From: Neostapfia colusana
Taxonomy: Eukaryota; Streptophyta; Magnoliopsida; Poales; Poaceae
Reading direction: 5' to 3'
Assembly (NCBI GenBank): GCA_030760725.1
Contig: JASWHV010000011.1
Span: 79,337,765-79,401,764, forward strand
DNA length: 64,000 nucleotides
Position numbers and translations under genes: made by a program. Positions within the stretch are counted from its first letter, which is position 1; each line of letters begins with the position of its first letter. Under the pieces are notes generated by a model that had not been told where the DNA came from, did no database searches, and worked only from the letters and a program-made list of their open reading frames with translations. Of the stretch, positions 34,337-47,700 are shown one piece after another.

Positions 34337-35135
34337 AGTGAAAAGAAGACCTCTCATAGTCGTGGAAGGAGACCTCTCATAGCCATAGGCTGAAGCAGAC
34401 AACAAATATGACGCTACATGACCCGTCACGTCATTGATGGGCCGTCTTTATCGCCTTGTCGCGTCCCGCCCCTCTTGGAGCGTGTGACAAGCACACGCGG
34501 GGACGCATGTCCACTTCTCATTGAAGTGCCAGAGAGAAGGGGGAGCCGCAGCTGACCCCGCGACTTGATCTAGACACGCTTTGACCATCACTAACCATAT
34601 AATGAAGTTTTTTGACACAATGTTAATAATTCATCTGTGGCACAATATTTAACACGCTTTAGCCATTTTTTATGGAAGTACACAAAAGAAATTTTGTAGG
34701 TATGCCTTAGGAACCAAATACATCCGGTGTTATAAATAGTGTCTTAATTCTGAAAACACTAAAATAAAAGGTACAAAGAAATACAATAAAAGAGTTTTAC
34801 AAGCCTGAGAAAAAACGAATCATTAAATTTAGGTAAAAATGGAGAAGTCAAAGAGTCCAATAGATAGTAACAGAGGCACTGAATCTAACGCAAAGGAAAA
34901 GATTTACAAGTATGGGCATTATAGGCATCTGCGTTCTTTCTCTCTTTTTTTCTCTACCACAATGGACTGTAATCAAACAACACCTCCACGTATGGCACCG
35001 TCAAGAAAAGGGGACTAAATTTTTGGTCCACGGGTATTACCAAAATTGGGCCACAGGTTAGAAAATCATGGTTTCGATGTGCTAACTGGTGGAATCAACA
35101 TGAGACGAAATGCTAAAAAAAGTAACTTATTGTCC

Positions 35136-38100
35136 TCAACGCTTTTTCTGACGCCCTTTCAGCATTGCATGACCAGTTTCTTCCAAGTGAGAAAACAACT
35201 TGTTTCTGCAAAGGAGGAGCATTTGAGCTTAGCCATTAAATTTGATTCCAAATCCAACCTATGGTAACAACATAGAACTGGTAACAGGGAGGAAAACAAA
35301 AAGGCTAGCTTAAGTGTACCTTGACTCAAAAGTCCGTCCACACGTATCACAGTCCATACTTGGTGCCTTTGAGGGCTCCTGATACAAGGTTGGGGTATTA
35401 TCACTCAAAGTAAACATGTTAAATTTAATCAACAACTGATCTATGCCAGATTACCATCAGATTTAAGCATCATGGTTATTATATCACACACTACTATCTA
35501 GAAATACATGTAGCTATAATTATATGTACTTCTGTTAGTATGTCCTGTAATCAATTTTCCAAATTTTTACACAATCAAATAAATTCAAGTTAAATAAAAG
35601 CAGAAATGCCTGCTCATAAGAAAGGAATTGTATTTGGATGACAGCATCTACATTCGAATCATAATCAATGATGTCTGAACGCATTTTCAGGGGCATAACA
35701 TATATGAAATCCACCACAAGCAGTAAGAGACTTTACCAAGCATTCAGTGTGCACAGAAAGGTGTTTAGTTATAGCTGCAAAGCATACCAAATTCAATATC
35801 TGTATCTAGTATACCTGTATGCATGTAACCACTGGACATATAAAACTTCTAATGGCACAAACAAGATATCCTAAACTTTTTCACAATCCATCAAATTTCA
35901 AATGATATAGAAGCACAAGTGCTTACCCAGAAATACAACTGGATCTGAGTAGCATACATGTAATCTCTAACCAAAGGTCCATAATCATAGATATTTCTAA
36001 CAAATCTATAGGGGCATAACATTAAAATTTCAGCGTTCAGAAAGGCGCTGTGAGGCGGCCGTCTAGGCGCGCTGAAGCACTCCGCGCGGCCTCTCCGCCT
36101 CGCCTCGGGGGGTAGGCGGGTGCGAGGCGCCGGGGTGGGGGGGGGGGGCGACCGCCCGAGGAAGAGAGGGCAGCGGAGCGACACAGGAAGAGGGGGAGGC
36201 GGCGCAGGTCCCTGTCGCGCGAAGGAGGGGAAGGCAGCGGCGGTGCATCTCGTCTCGGAAGAGAAGGGGGGAGGGTGGCGCATCTCGCGCCGGAAGAAGA
36301 GGGGGGAGGGCTGCGCATCTGGTCGCACGCGGCAGGGGGAGGGGGGGTGGTGGCGCATCTCGTGGTCGCACGCGGCAGGGGGAGGAGGGTGGCAGCGCAT
36401 CACGCGAGAAGGGGATGGGGGCGGCGCATCGAAAGAGGAGAGGGGAGGGTGACGGAAGGCTTTTGAAGTGACGGAGGATGACAGAATGGGCTAGCCTGTG
36501 TAAATGAAGAGTGAAGATTGGGCTGGGCTGTATGTGGGAGAGAGAGAGAAGGGAGTGGAAGTGGGCCAAACAAAATCAGCCCACAATATTATAGATATGC
36601 ATATAATTTTGTATTTTTAAAACAAATTATTGCTATATTATATAACACCTAGGCGCCACCTAAGCTCTAGGTGGAGGGTCACCGCCCACCTAGCGCCTAT
36701 CGCCTTGTGGAACCTTGAAAATTTACAATCTTATACAACAACGGAAACAAGATTTTCACAAGCATTCATAGTGTACTCAAGCCAATGTGTCTAATACTGT
36801 AATAGTTTTAGTAAGGAATGCATACCATAAGCACAAATTTCAATCATAACAGGACAACATAGGAAGCTAGACTGCCACACCATTCTAGAATCTGGATCAA
36901 TTAAGTTAAACAGATATCACAGTAAAACTTAATATGATACATCTTTTTCTATCTGTGCTAACATCATGTATAGTATAGTATATATAACTATCCCAAGCTT
37001 TCTTGTAAAAGGTGTAAAATAAGTGGAAGTCACAATTTCAGAGTAAAACATGCCAAGCCATCCACAACTGGATACAGATTGAAGCGAAATTTCATTTTAC
37101 TACTACAACAACAAAGCCTTCCCAAGCATGTTGGGTTAGGCTTGTGAAAATTCCAGAACATCATAGTGTTTTTCTAAGAGGACAAAAAAATGCCTAACTC
37201 CATGTCATCAGCATTTTCAACATGATAATACTCCATATATCTCAAATGGTTGTAATCTGCACTAAATCAATAATAGTATAGCAGTGAAGCAAACTAGTTA
37301 GAAGATCATAGAACTACTGTCAAACATCCCCTGGCACAACTAAGAGCCATCTGGACAACAAGGAAATGATACGATAATTTCATAAGCAATTACAGATGTA
37401 TTTCAAACTTAGAGCTTAGTGCAGGGCACAGGAATATTACGTTGCTCAAAGCAAGGTGTGATTCGATTTACACGCTGCTTTGGGAAGTTATTAAAGCAGC
37501 TATATACCCTCACAACACAGCCCTGTTATACATGCATTTGAACCGAGTGCTTTTGGGCTTTAGGATGTTATGGGTACTACTCGGCACTTAAGTGGCTTCT
37601 TGTATTAAAAACGTGCTAAAGAGAGAAACTTTAGCTACAAGATGCAAACAACAAACAGGATTTATTCACAACTCGTAACCAGTTTGTTGCACAAATACGT
37701 GCAAGAGAAGAATCATGAATGAAGAGCCTAGATGTACCTTTTGCTTTTTCCCTTTTGATGTACTCTTCTGGTCAGTAGAAACTGTTGTTTTCTTTTCTGC
37801 AGCTTTCTTGTCCTTTTTGTTCTTCTTAGGGTTGGTGTTTTTTCCTTTCTGCTGATCTCCTTTGCATGCTGAAAAAGCATCTTCATTAGAAGAGGATGGT
37901 CCTTCCATCTTATCATCAACACCATTTTCATCATCATGCTCATACTCCTTAGGTTGAACCTCAGACTTCCTTTGTTTCTCATTGTCAACATAAGTACTTT
38001 CACCTTGTTCCTTCTTTGATGCCCGTCTCCTGCGCCCTTTCCTTTTGACATTGCTAAATTCAGATATATCATCATTATCGAGCTCTTCACCATCCAAGGA

Positions 38101-39405
38101 CCATTCTGCTGGAGGAACCATGTAACCACTCTTCTTGTTCTTGCGACTTGACAGCATCACCTCCAGTACACTTGTCTCATCATATGAACCAACCTCCTGC
38201 TCGGAATTACCCAAATCCTTATCACCATTCTCTTTATCATGCACCTCCAAACCCTCCTCCAATTCTTCAGCCAACTCTTCTGTAACATCGAACCATTCAT
38301 TCTCAATCTCATCTGACTCTTGTGTAGGCTTGAAATCAAACCCCACATCAACCTCATTTAAATCATCTTCCGCCTCCTCCTCTGCCTCCTTCAAAGCCGC
38401 CTCCTCCTCCTTAAACACCATTCTCAGCTCGGCAATCTTATCCCTATGCTTCTTTGACTGCTCATGGTTTTTCCATTGTTTGTCAGATTTGAACTTCTTG
38501 TTGCAAGCCACACAGTAAAGCTCCTCCTTCCTCTTGGCCCTCGAATCCTCTTCCTCCTCTTCATCAAACATCCCCTCCTCTTCCTCCACCCTTGCCCACT
38601 CAGGCTCCTGATACGCCATCGCTCGCTCCTTCTTCCTCCTCTCTTCCTCCTTCTTCCTCTCCCTCTCCTCTGCCTTCCTCTTCTCCTCCTCAGCCTTCTT
38701 TTTCAGAGCCATGTCCACCACCCTCTTATCCCTCTTCTTGCAGAACGCGGCCAGGCCCCTGACTGCGTCATTGTACTCGCGCCGTGCCTTTCGCATCGCC
38801 TTCTTATTGTCCTCCTCCATGAGCCTCCGGACGCGGCGGTTCTCCCCGCGCGCGGAATCCCACTCAGCTGCCCACCCGAAATCCATGACGGTGGCGAAGC
38901 CCAGCCAGTAACTGTAGAAGGCGGTGACCTGCGCGTAGGACGAGTCGAGGTTCCCGATGACGGGCGGCGAGGGGGGCTCCTGCACGCCCACGCGGCGGGC
39001 GTAGGCGAGCTCCTGCGCGAAGACCTTGTCGAAGACGTCGCCATAGATCTTGTAGAAGCCGCGGCCGGTGTCGGAGAAGCCAGAGAAGGCGGAAGAGGAG
39101 AAGAAGGCGAAGAGGTCGGGGACGGGAGAGGAGGCGGAGGCGGAGGGGTCGGAGAAGAGGATCTGGGAGCGGTGGGAGTCGTAGTAGGCGCGCTCGTGCG
39201 GGTCGGACAGGACCGAGTGCGCGTGCTGGAGCTCCTGGAAGGCGGCGGTAGCGGCGGCGATGTCGGAGCCGGGGGGCTGCTTGTCGGGGTGGAGGGTGAG
39301 CGCGAGGCGGCGGAAGGCGAGCTTGATGTCGATCGGGGAGCAGTCGCGCGAGAGGCCAAGGATCTCGTAGTAGCAGCGCTTCGGCGCCCCCGTCGAGGAC
39401 GCCAT
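35136..39405 (-). CDS. DNAJC21: J-domain zinc-finger co-chaperone of the JJJ1/DNAJC21 type, 3 exons, 598 aa
   Basis: Predicted Hsp70 co-chaperone; yeast Jjj1 and human DNAJC21 act in cytosolic 60S ribosome maturation. Exons: 37738-39405 (556 codons), 35320-35378 and 35136-35205 (1797 nt in all, phase-consistent, GT-AG). Residues 11-77 are the J domain with HPD at 39-41. Residues about 100-190 match the conserved JJJ1 middle region (FYKIYGDVFDKVFAQE, FYSYWLGFATVMDF). A Lys/Glu/Arg-rich coiled segment follows, then a C2H2 finger CVACNKKFKSDKQWKNHEQSKKH (about 297-319), a long acidic/basic tail, and a second C2H2 finger, CDTCGRTFESRNKLFSHLEETGH, split over the last two exons. The ending KGRQKKR is basic. 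The 2.36-kb first intron carries repeats. Complete, with no lesion. Confidence 0.95.
36029..36722. mobile_element. DNA-transposon-like repeat in intron 1 of the J-protein gene
   Basis: The ends TTTCAGCGTTCAGAAAGGCG and (inverted) TTTTCAAGGTTCCACAAGGCG are similar. Both ends carry GCCTAGGCG-type GC-rich motifs, and the interior is simple-sequence, purine-rich DNA (36120-36480), including a run of G. Superfamily unclear and TSD not found. Confidence 0.4.
37101..37142 (-). mobile_element. Very short 3' fragment of an RTE-type LINE
   Basis: On the minus strand it reads CCCAACATGCTTGGGAAGGC followed by TTTGTTGTTGTAGTA, the same 3' tail as the RTE elements at 46978 and 48086. Extreme 5' truncation; no clean TSD. 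Confidence 0.65.
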
Positions 39406-41713
39406 GGCCGCCGCCGCGCTAGGGTTTGGGCTGAAGGTGGGGCAATGGTATTTTAGCGAGTCTACGAAGTCTAATGTTGGGAGTTGTATAATTATAATTA
39501 TCTCAGGGCGTTTTGCCGTCCAAAGACGGTTTCAACTAATCTTTCATTCAAAATAAAACAACGGGATTGCTATCCGAAATTAACATCTATTTTCAGATTT
39601 ATGTTACTTATTATCATTAATTTTTTATATTTATAGGTTTATGTGTTAATATAGAAAAAAATCAATATTTATATAGAAAAAATTGTAAGTTGCAGATGTT
39701 ATAATTAGATCTGACGACTCAGAGTGTATGTTGAAAGTACATGTAATATCTAAAAACAACTAGATTTCCTAAAAGGGCAAGCTTGTAATTCTACTTCTAG
39801 TCTGTGATTTTCTATAAATTGTTGTGCCTGAAATATGAATTGAATGTGTGGCTTTTAAAAAAATTGTTGTGCCTAGAAATGGAGGAGAAGACGAGGTAAA
39901 ATGTGAGCGTGCCATCACCGTTTTGATATAATTATGCAACCAGCTTATTAAGATCGAAGGATCTACAATCCTATATCTGATGGGGCTAATTGTTTCTGTT
40001 AAATCGGTAACTCTAGTTGCCTTTATCCAATCATATTAACACCACATAGGTGGCAAACATTTAGTACTTTGCACATCATTTGAGCCTCATGGTGTTCTTA
40101 TGTAGTCGTTTTCTTCCTTTTCCTCCTTGGCTATGGTAGTGACTGTCCTATGTTCCTTTTTACATTTCTTTGCTGGAAGGATTTATACTACTAAAGAATT
40201 CAAACGGTGTGTCTGGAACATTGCCTGATCTGAATTATGATACAGTGAATCAGAATTCAGACAATCAGTGACACATTTGGTTCCACTGCCTGGAATTACA
40301 CATGATAATTAGTTTGACTGAAGATAATTCTATAGCTCATTTGATAAAAGTAGCTACCAGTGCTGGAGGGTATGTGGAGGCTGTGTACACATGTACAGTA
40401 CAGTAGTAACCCATTTGTTCTCCTTCTTTGGAAATATTAACCCATTACTATCTCTGCAACATTCTTCAACAGTTATGCCACTGCCAGGCGTTTCTTTAAC
40501 AAGTAAATTACTACTCCATTCATTTCAAAATAAATTACGTTGATTAGTTCAATTTTAAACTAATCAACATCTTTGAAATGGAGGGAGTATTTTTATAACT
40601 GAAAAGGACCATGAAGAAAATATTAACTTCAATTTTGAGTAAAAAATCAACTTAAGGTAGTTTTAGTTTGCACCTTCCAAATTTTTTATGAAATTTATGT
40701 TTTGACGACCAAAAGCTGTTGCATGATGGGCAGTCTCGAAACAGATTCATGTCACCCGATTGTGAAACAGAATGGTTCTCTCCATGTTTGAACATCCTTG
40801 TCACTGTGTAGGCCACATGGGCACGCAAAATATCTTAACGTGGATGCCAATTATTCATTGTCAGTTTGTAAAAGTATCTTATTCTGGTGTCATGCAATCC
40901 TGTTTGAGAACACAGGTTTGCTTCTTTTTTTTAAAACGATTGTGATTTGCTTGGATTTCGCTTATTTTATTCAGCGTAACCAGATTGCTTTGATTTGGAT
41001 AATGAAATGTTAAGAAACTTCATCCAGCTATATATGTAGGACGTATACAAAGATGTTCGGACACAGCTGATGCTCGTTAACATCCATCCATCTATCAACG
41101 GGACGAAGTTTCAAAGATGACATGTTTGTCTCAGGAAATTAATCTCGTTTCCTCTGCATCTAGGCCCTAGATGATTTCAGTTCCCTCTCTCTGAAACGCC
41201 TCTTCTGGGGAGCATTCTGTACTAGGGATACATTTGTTTGTAATTCGGCTAATTGTGATCTAGTCTAGCGAGCATTACCAAATTCAGATTCCACAGTACG
41301 AGCACACGAAATTCGAAAGCCGTTCAAATTTGCCGGAAAATAGCTTATGTTGTGGTATGGAGTGCGTGAGATTAATTGCTTTCGGTACTGTCCCACCTGG
41401 AGATTCCAGAGCACTTCAGTTCTAGCTCATCCAAGGAAGGCACAGGGTACAAACTCTTCGAGAATGGTCATTGGGATGCCTGAATGCACATACCAACACC
41501 CGAGTATGGAAACTCTGTTCTAACTCATGCAAGAGTGGCCCTCTGCGATGTTCCTAAACCAAATTGTGTTGAATGCATCTTATTTTGATCAGAACAGTAT
41601 CTTGTCTACTGGAGTTGTCTCCAGACTATATTCCAAACCTGTGGTAGGTATGCATAGAATAACATATCAAATTTAAGTGCACAGAAAAAAAATAAGAGGC
41701 CAGCTCCCAGCTA
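39406..41713. other. Intergenic region between J-protein promoter and amidase 3' end
   Basis: Mostly AT-rich with no supported gene. The 39406-39480 segment is the 5' flank of the J-protein gene. One Stowaway-like MITE lies at 40514-40587. Confidence 0.5.
40514..40587. mobile_element. Stowaway-like MITE, 74 bp
   Basis: Starts CTCCATTCATTTC and ends GAAATGGAGGGAG, inverted repeats of the Tc1/mariner Stowaway type (CTCCCTCC...). It is flanked by TA on both sides (40512-40513 and 40588-40589). Confidence 0.85.
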
Positions 41714-44700
41714 TTACAGAGAAGATGATTTCCACATGCTGTCAAACTTCTGGTGCTGCAAGACAAACATTAGGACATTAGATACGAGCAGAACTCTGGT
41801 CCTATTCTGAACTTGAAACATCAGTTCTTTTGACAAAAGTACCCCCACTAAAACAGCAGTACCTCTGAGATGGGCATCCTAGTTCTCACAGCCTCGACTT
41901 TTGACAAATCAAGATCTGCTACTGCAAATCCAGTGGAGAGGCGATCTGGAACAAAAAACTATATTTTAAACAGATAATGCATCCAACTACAATATGCTGT
42001 GTCTAATAGTTGTTTCACAAAGTTTTAGGATAGGAAGGATGCCAGCACAAACATGCAGTATGTACTAAGCAGCAGTTGTGATTTTTAGGGAAGCATTTTA
42101 ATGTAGCAGAGATTGATTATGAATTCAGTAGATAATAGACATTTTTTAAACTTCTTAACGAAATGAGGTGTTTCATTAATCCGATAGACCATAAAAAGGA
42201 AATGACTGTTGAGATGGTCAACAGAACCCTGATATAAGAAACAGAGGGGGTGAAAGACATACCTGGAAGTTGAGCTATCACTGTTCCCCATGGGTCAATA
42301 ATTAGAGAATCACCATAGCTTTCTCTTTTCTCATTGTGCCTTCCAGCTTGAGCCGCAGCAATAACCTATGAAAAATTGGGAGTTTCTTAACTTTATGCAG
42401 GCTTTGTCATGTGGGGCCGCAAGTACCAGCGCCGATCCAAGGATCGGGCGCAACAGCCCACAATGAGGGGCTAGGCAAGATTTTCGGAGAATGATCAGTT
42501 AGATAAGATTGAGTTGTTAGAGATAAGATTGAGTTTGTTTCCTTGTTAGTTGGCCATAAGCCTATTTATTAGAAGGAATAGGATTATTGAGAAATAAGAA
42601 AGAAGTATTATCTCCCTGCTCTCCTTCTCCTCTGCCCTCTTCCGATCCCATCTTCCGCCATCGGGCCGCCGAGCAAAACCCTCGGCACCTCTTCCTCTCG
42701 GGGCTACGAGCTCCGAAGCCGGGGACCCGCTGTCTTGGGCGCCAACGCCCTTGACAATCTGGTATCACGATCCAGGCGCTCCTCTACCACACCGCCGCTG
42801 CACGAGGCTGCTTCCGCCGCGCCGCCGCTCCAAACAGCGCCGGAACCAACGCCAATGGCAGCGCCGTCGTCAGCCGATCTGGTGGCGCTAATCACCAAGC
42901 TGACCGAGACCTAGCGTCCCTGCAAGCCAAGATCGAGACGATTGAGCACCACACCACAGAGTCATCGGCATCGGGACTCAGAAGGATGCAGGGCGGCGAA
43001 CTCCACCACGACAGGCCGCCGCGTTTCCAGAAGCTGGACTTTCCCAAGTTTGATGGGAAAACCGACCCCCTCGCATTCATCAACAGGTGTGAGTCCTACT
43101 TTTACCAACAACGCATCGCGGATGAGGAACAAGTGTGGATGGTATCGTACAACTTGGAGGCGGGAGCACAGCTGTGGTTCATGCAGCTTCAACGCGACGA
43201 CGGCACGCCATCATGGAGACGCTTCACCGAACTGCTCAACACCCGGTTTGGGCCGCCCTTGTGTTCCAACCCTCTCGGTGAACTCGTGGCGTGTAGGCGT
43301 ACAGGCTCGGTCGTCGAGTACCAGGACCGGTTTGAGGCCCTGCTTCCCCGCGCTGGCGCACTCACTGAGACCCAAAAAGTGCATCTTTTCACCGCCGGTC
43401 TACAACCACCTCTCAGCCTGGACGTTGAGATCCATAACCCGCAGTCACTCGCCATCGCCATGAGTCTCACGCGCAAATTGGAGCTACCGATCAGTGTGCG
43501 GGAGCCTCCGCGCCACAACAGCGCCATACAAGCTAGCGGGGTCTGCTACCAACGCCCTCGCCACGCTTCGCACTACCGGCGTCTGGTTCTCAGCCGCCTC
43601 CCCATCAGACACCGGCCACGGTCGAGGGGCGACAGATCAGGAGATTGTCCCAGACGGAGATGGAAGAGCGGCACCGTTTGGGTCTTTGCTTCAACTGTAA
43701 TGAGAAGTTCGGGCGTGATCACAATCGAGTGTGCCAACGCATCTTCCTCCTCGACTTGGCGCATGAAGACGATGATGAGGACGGCGAGGCAGACGAGCCG
43801 ACTTCGGATGAGCCACACATCTCAGTCCATGCAATTACCGGTATCCGCACCAGCGAAACAATGCAATTGTGCGTCTTCATCGGCGGCACTGCCCTCCTCG
43901 CCCTATTGGACTCCGGCTCCACCCACAACTTCATCGCCGAGGAGGCAGCCTCTCGGACCTCACTTAAGCTTCGGTCGGGCGGGAGACTACAGGTCACAGT
44001 GGCTAACGACGACCGCGTACCATGCCCAGGCGTGTACTGGGGCGCAACATTCTGCATCAATGCTGAGGCGTTCTCTGCGGACTTCTACGCCCTGCCCCTC
44101 GCCGGCTATGATATGGTCCTGGGAACGCAGTGGCTAGCGTCTCTGGGACCCATCCTATGGGACTTCGGGGCATTGACAATGTCCTTCCGGCGGGGCGACC
44201 ACCAGGTGTGCTGGCACGGCCAGGCGGGACCGACCAGTCCGGCAATCTGAGCGTGCACCGGGGACGATCTACTGTCCGCCCTCCTCGACGCTTTTGCGGG
44301 ACTCTTCACCGAACCTAAGGGCTGCCACCGCCACGTTCCCGCTACCACAGTATCACACTACTACCGGGGTCAGCACCAGTCGCAGTACGACCCTATCGGT
44401 ACCCCGCCGCACACAAGGATGAGTTGGAACGCCAATGTGCAACCATGCTCGAGCAAGGGATCATCCGTAGGAGCTCATCGGCGTTTTCCTCCCCGGTGCT
44501 GCTGGTACGAAAGACGGATGGCTCTTGGTGTTTTTGCGTCGACTATCGTGCCTTGAATGCCATCACGGTCAAGGACGCATACCCGATCCCCGTGGTCGAC
44601 GAACTTCTCGATGAGCTCCATGGCGCGCGTTTCTTCTCCAAGCTGGATCTCCGCTCCGGCTATCATCAGGTTCGGATGCGAGAAGAGGACATCTCCAAGA

Positions 44701-47700
44701 CGGCGTTCCGAACACATGACGGCCTCTATGAATTCCTGGTCATGCCGTTCGGATTGTGCAATGCCCCGGCGACGAGGCACTCATGAACGACATCTTGCAG
44801 CCATCCCTCCGACGGTTCGTCCTCGGCAAGTACTGCCACTTCATCGCCATCTCACACCCGTACACGGCAGAGTCGGTGGCAAAGGTCTTCTTCGCCGAGA
44901 TCGTGCACCTTCACGGGTTACCCCAATCTATGGTCTTGGATCGGGATATCCCGTTTTCACCTCCATTTTTTGGAGGGAACTGATGCGGCTCGTCGGCACC
45001 AAGTTACACATGACTTCGGCTTTTCATACCCAGTCCGACGGACAGACGGAAGCTGCCAACAAAGTGATCACTATGTATCTGCGTTGCTTCACCGGAGACC
45101 GCCCTCGACAATGGCTTCGATGGCTACCTTGGGCGGGGTACACCTACAACACCGCATATCAGTCCGCACTCCGCGACACGCCGTTCCAGGTGGTCTATGG
45201 CCGTGACCCTCCGTCCATCCGATCCTATGAAAAGGGGGAAACACGGGTGGCAGCGGTAGCAAAGACTATGGCGGAACGAGATGAGTTCCTAGCGGATGTC
45301 CGTCTCCGCCTCGAGCAAGCCCAAGCCATCTACAAGCGTCACTACGACAAGCATCATAGGGATGTTCAATTTAAGGAAGGCGACTGGGTATGGTTACGAC
45401 TACACCAACGGGCTGCCTCGTCGCTTCAACTACCGACATCAGGAAAGCTCAAGCCGCGCTTCTACGGGCCGTACCGCATCACCAACGTCATCAACGACGT
45501 CGCCTACAGGCTGGAACTACCTCCTCGAGCTCGTCTCCACGACGTGTTCCACGCGGGCCTCTTGAAAAAGTTTGTTGGTACACCCCCCTGCTCGTCACCA
45601 CCGCTTCCTCGAATCCATAATGGGGCAGCAGTGCCGGAACCAGAGCGAGTTCTCCGCTCTCGCTTGGCCAGGGAGGTCCGACAACTACTGGTTAACTGGA
45701 AGGGGGAAACAACAGCATCGACAACATGGGAAGACATCGAAAATTTCATCGACCGCTACCCAGATTTCCAGCTCGAGGACGAGCTGCTTCTCGAGGGGGG
45801 GAGAGATGTCATGTGGGGCCGCAAGTACCAGCGTCGATCCAAGGATCAGGCGCAACAGCCCACAATGAGGGGCTAGGCAAGATTTTAGGAGAATAATCAG
45901 TTAGATAAGATTGAGTTGTTAGAGATAAGATTGAGTTTGTTTCCTTGTTAGTTGGCCATAAGCCTATATATTAGAAGGAATAGGATTATTGAGAAATAAG
46001 AAAGAAGTATTATCTCCCTGCTCTCCTTCTCCTCTGCCCTCTTCTGATCCCATCTTCCGCCATCGGGTCGCCGAGCAAAACCCCCGGCGCCTCTTCCTCT
46101 CGGGGCTACGAGCTCCGAAGCCGGGGACCCGCTGTCTTGGGCGCCAACGCCCTTGACAGGCTTAAATAACTGAGTTGTCTATTTAAGTAAATTCCATGTA
46201 AAGAAATGGCTTTTGAAATAAGCATAGTTTACTTTGGTTGAATTGGAAATCACAAACATGCATACGGAAGATTTTCCAACAGATAACCCAGTGAACTAGT
46301 TTGCCACACATACCCCATGATGTAAAAGTACAAAATGGCAAATGTATAATTGGTCCAGCGTTAAGTTTTATATTTTTCAACTCACATAGCCAACATTTCA
46401 AATAACCAGAACTACAAATGCACATACGTGCAGATAGAAGGGCTTGATTTACATACATAACATTGTGTCTCAATCGCACGAGCACGGAGGAGAACTTCCC
46501 AGTGAGCCTCCCCGGTTACCTTGGTAAATGCGGATGGTACTAGTAATACCTAAAAGACATAAACATATCAAGATAAGACCAGGAAGTAGGCGAGCATTCA
46601 AAATAACAAGCCCATAGCTTGTGTACAGTATAACCAAATACATAGCCACCTGTGCTTGATGCTTAAAACGCAAAATTTGATAAAGCTCTGGAAACCTCAA
46701 ATCATAGCAAATAGTAAGCCCCAAGCGTCCAAACGGGCTATCCACAGAAACAACTGTATCACCTGATAATAGAAAAAACACATCATAAAAAGTCACGTAT
46801 AAGGAGTCAACTGTAATATATAACAACATAATACTATTTTGTCCAAGAAAGCACTACTCCAGTATTAAAGTCACTTTGGCCTTTCCGACCCTGACTACCA
46901 ATTCCCCGACTACCTGTTGATTGATGATAAGAAAATAAAACACTTTGAAAATACGAGATTGATTGATTCACATGACAGCCTACCCCAACGTGCTTGCGAC
47001 AAAGGCTTTGTTGTTGTTGTTGTTGTATGGATTCACATGACACAAAGATTATATCCTTTCATCATGAAGTAAAATATATACCTGATGCCTAATGCCCCTC
47101 ACAAACTTAATGGAGAAGCATAATCATTTACACTATCTTCTGCACAGCTAGTAGAAGATTGCATTGATAGAAACAACATAGGTGGAGGTCAAATAATTTC
47201 TTCAAGATATTACTGACACAGCAAATGTACAGTACTAAGTACAAACCACGTAGCTTGGCACCCACACATGTAAACACCTGACATACAATCCACATAAAAA
47301 TATCTAGGGCCCAAGTAGTAGTTGCACAAAACATAGGCCACTAGCTATTTTTTCTATTAGAGTGATCTGCCATTCGACCATTGCACTAAAGGAACACTCA
47401 TTCTCCAACAAAAAATACTCAGAATAAATAAGCTAAGAGTTAATTTGAAATAAACTGCTAAACTGATTCTTTGCATAATCCCTAAACATTTGAGTGATTT
47501 CAGGTTGCTATACAAGATATTAAAAAAAAACTAACAAATAATTTTTAATGTAATAATAATTTTATATTTCCAAAAGCCTGTCATGCATATTTTTGCATAA
47601 TTGACATACAACCTGAAAACATCAACAAAAACAGTGGTCTTTTTTGAACCAAGGCGAAAAAATTGACATGTACTACAAATAAGAGATCAACTTCCACATG

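Larger units (their letters stand above)
42405..46158 (+). mobile_element. Chromovirus-type Ty3-gypsy retrotransposon in an amidase intron (3754 bp)
   Basis: LTRs of 352 bp lie at 42405-42756 and 45807-46158 (TGTCATG...TTGACA) and differ at about nine positions by eye. The target-site duplication is GGCTT at 42400-42404 and 46159-46163, perfect. A primer-binding site with TGGTATCA follows the 5' LTR (from about 42760), and a G-rich polypurine tract (45792-45806) precedes the 3' LTR. Gag, protease, part of RT, part of integrase and a C-terminal chromodomain are recognisable. Compact length and short LTRs suggest the Reina lineage (inference). It is antisense to the host gene and non-autonomous. 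Confidence 0.95.

Noticed and set aside
36063..36569. Pro/Ser-rich and Gly/Arg-rich open frames in the J-protein intron
   Set aside because: They translate simple GC-rich repeat DNA within an intronic transposon-like insertion; no domain.
38464..39456. 330-codon open frame on the plus strand
   Set aside because: It lies opposite the J-domain gene exon 1, whose domains are unmistakable. The frame is a GC-bias shadow.
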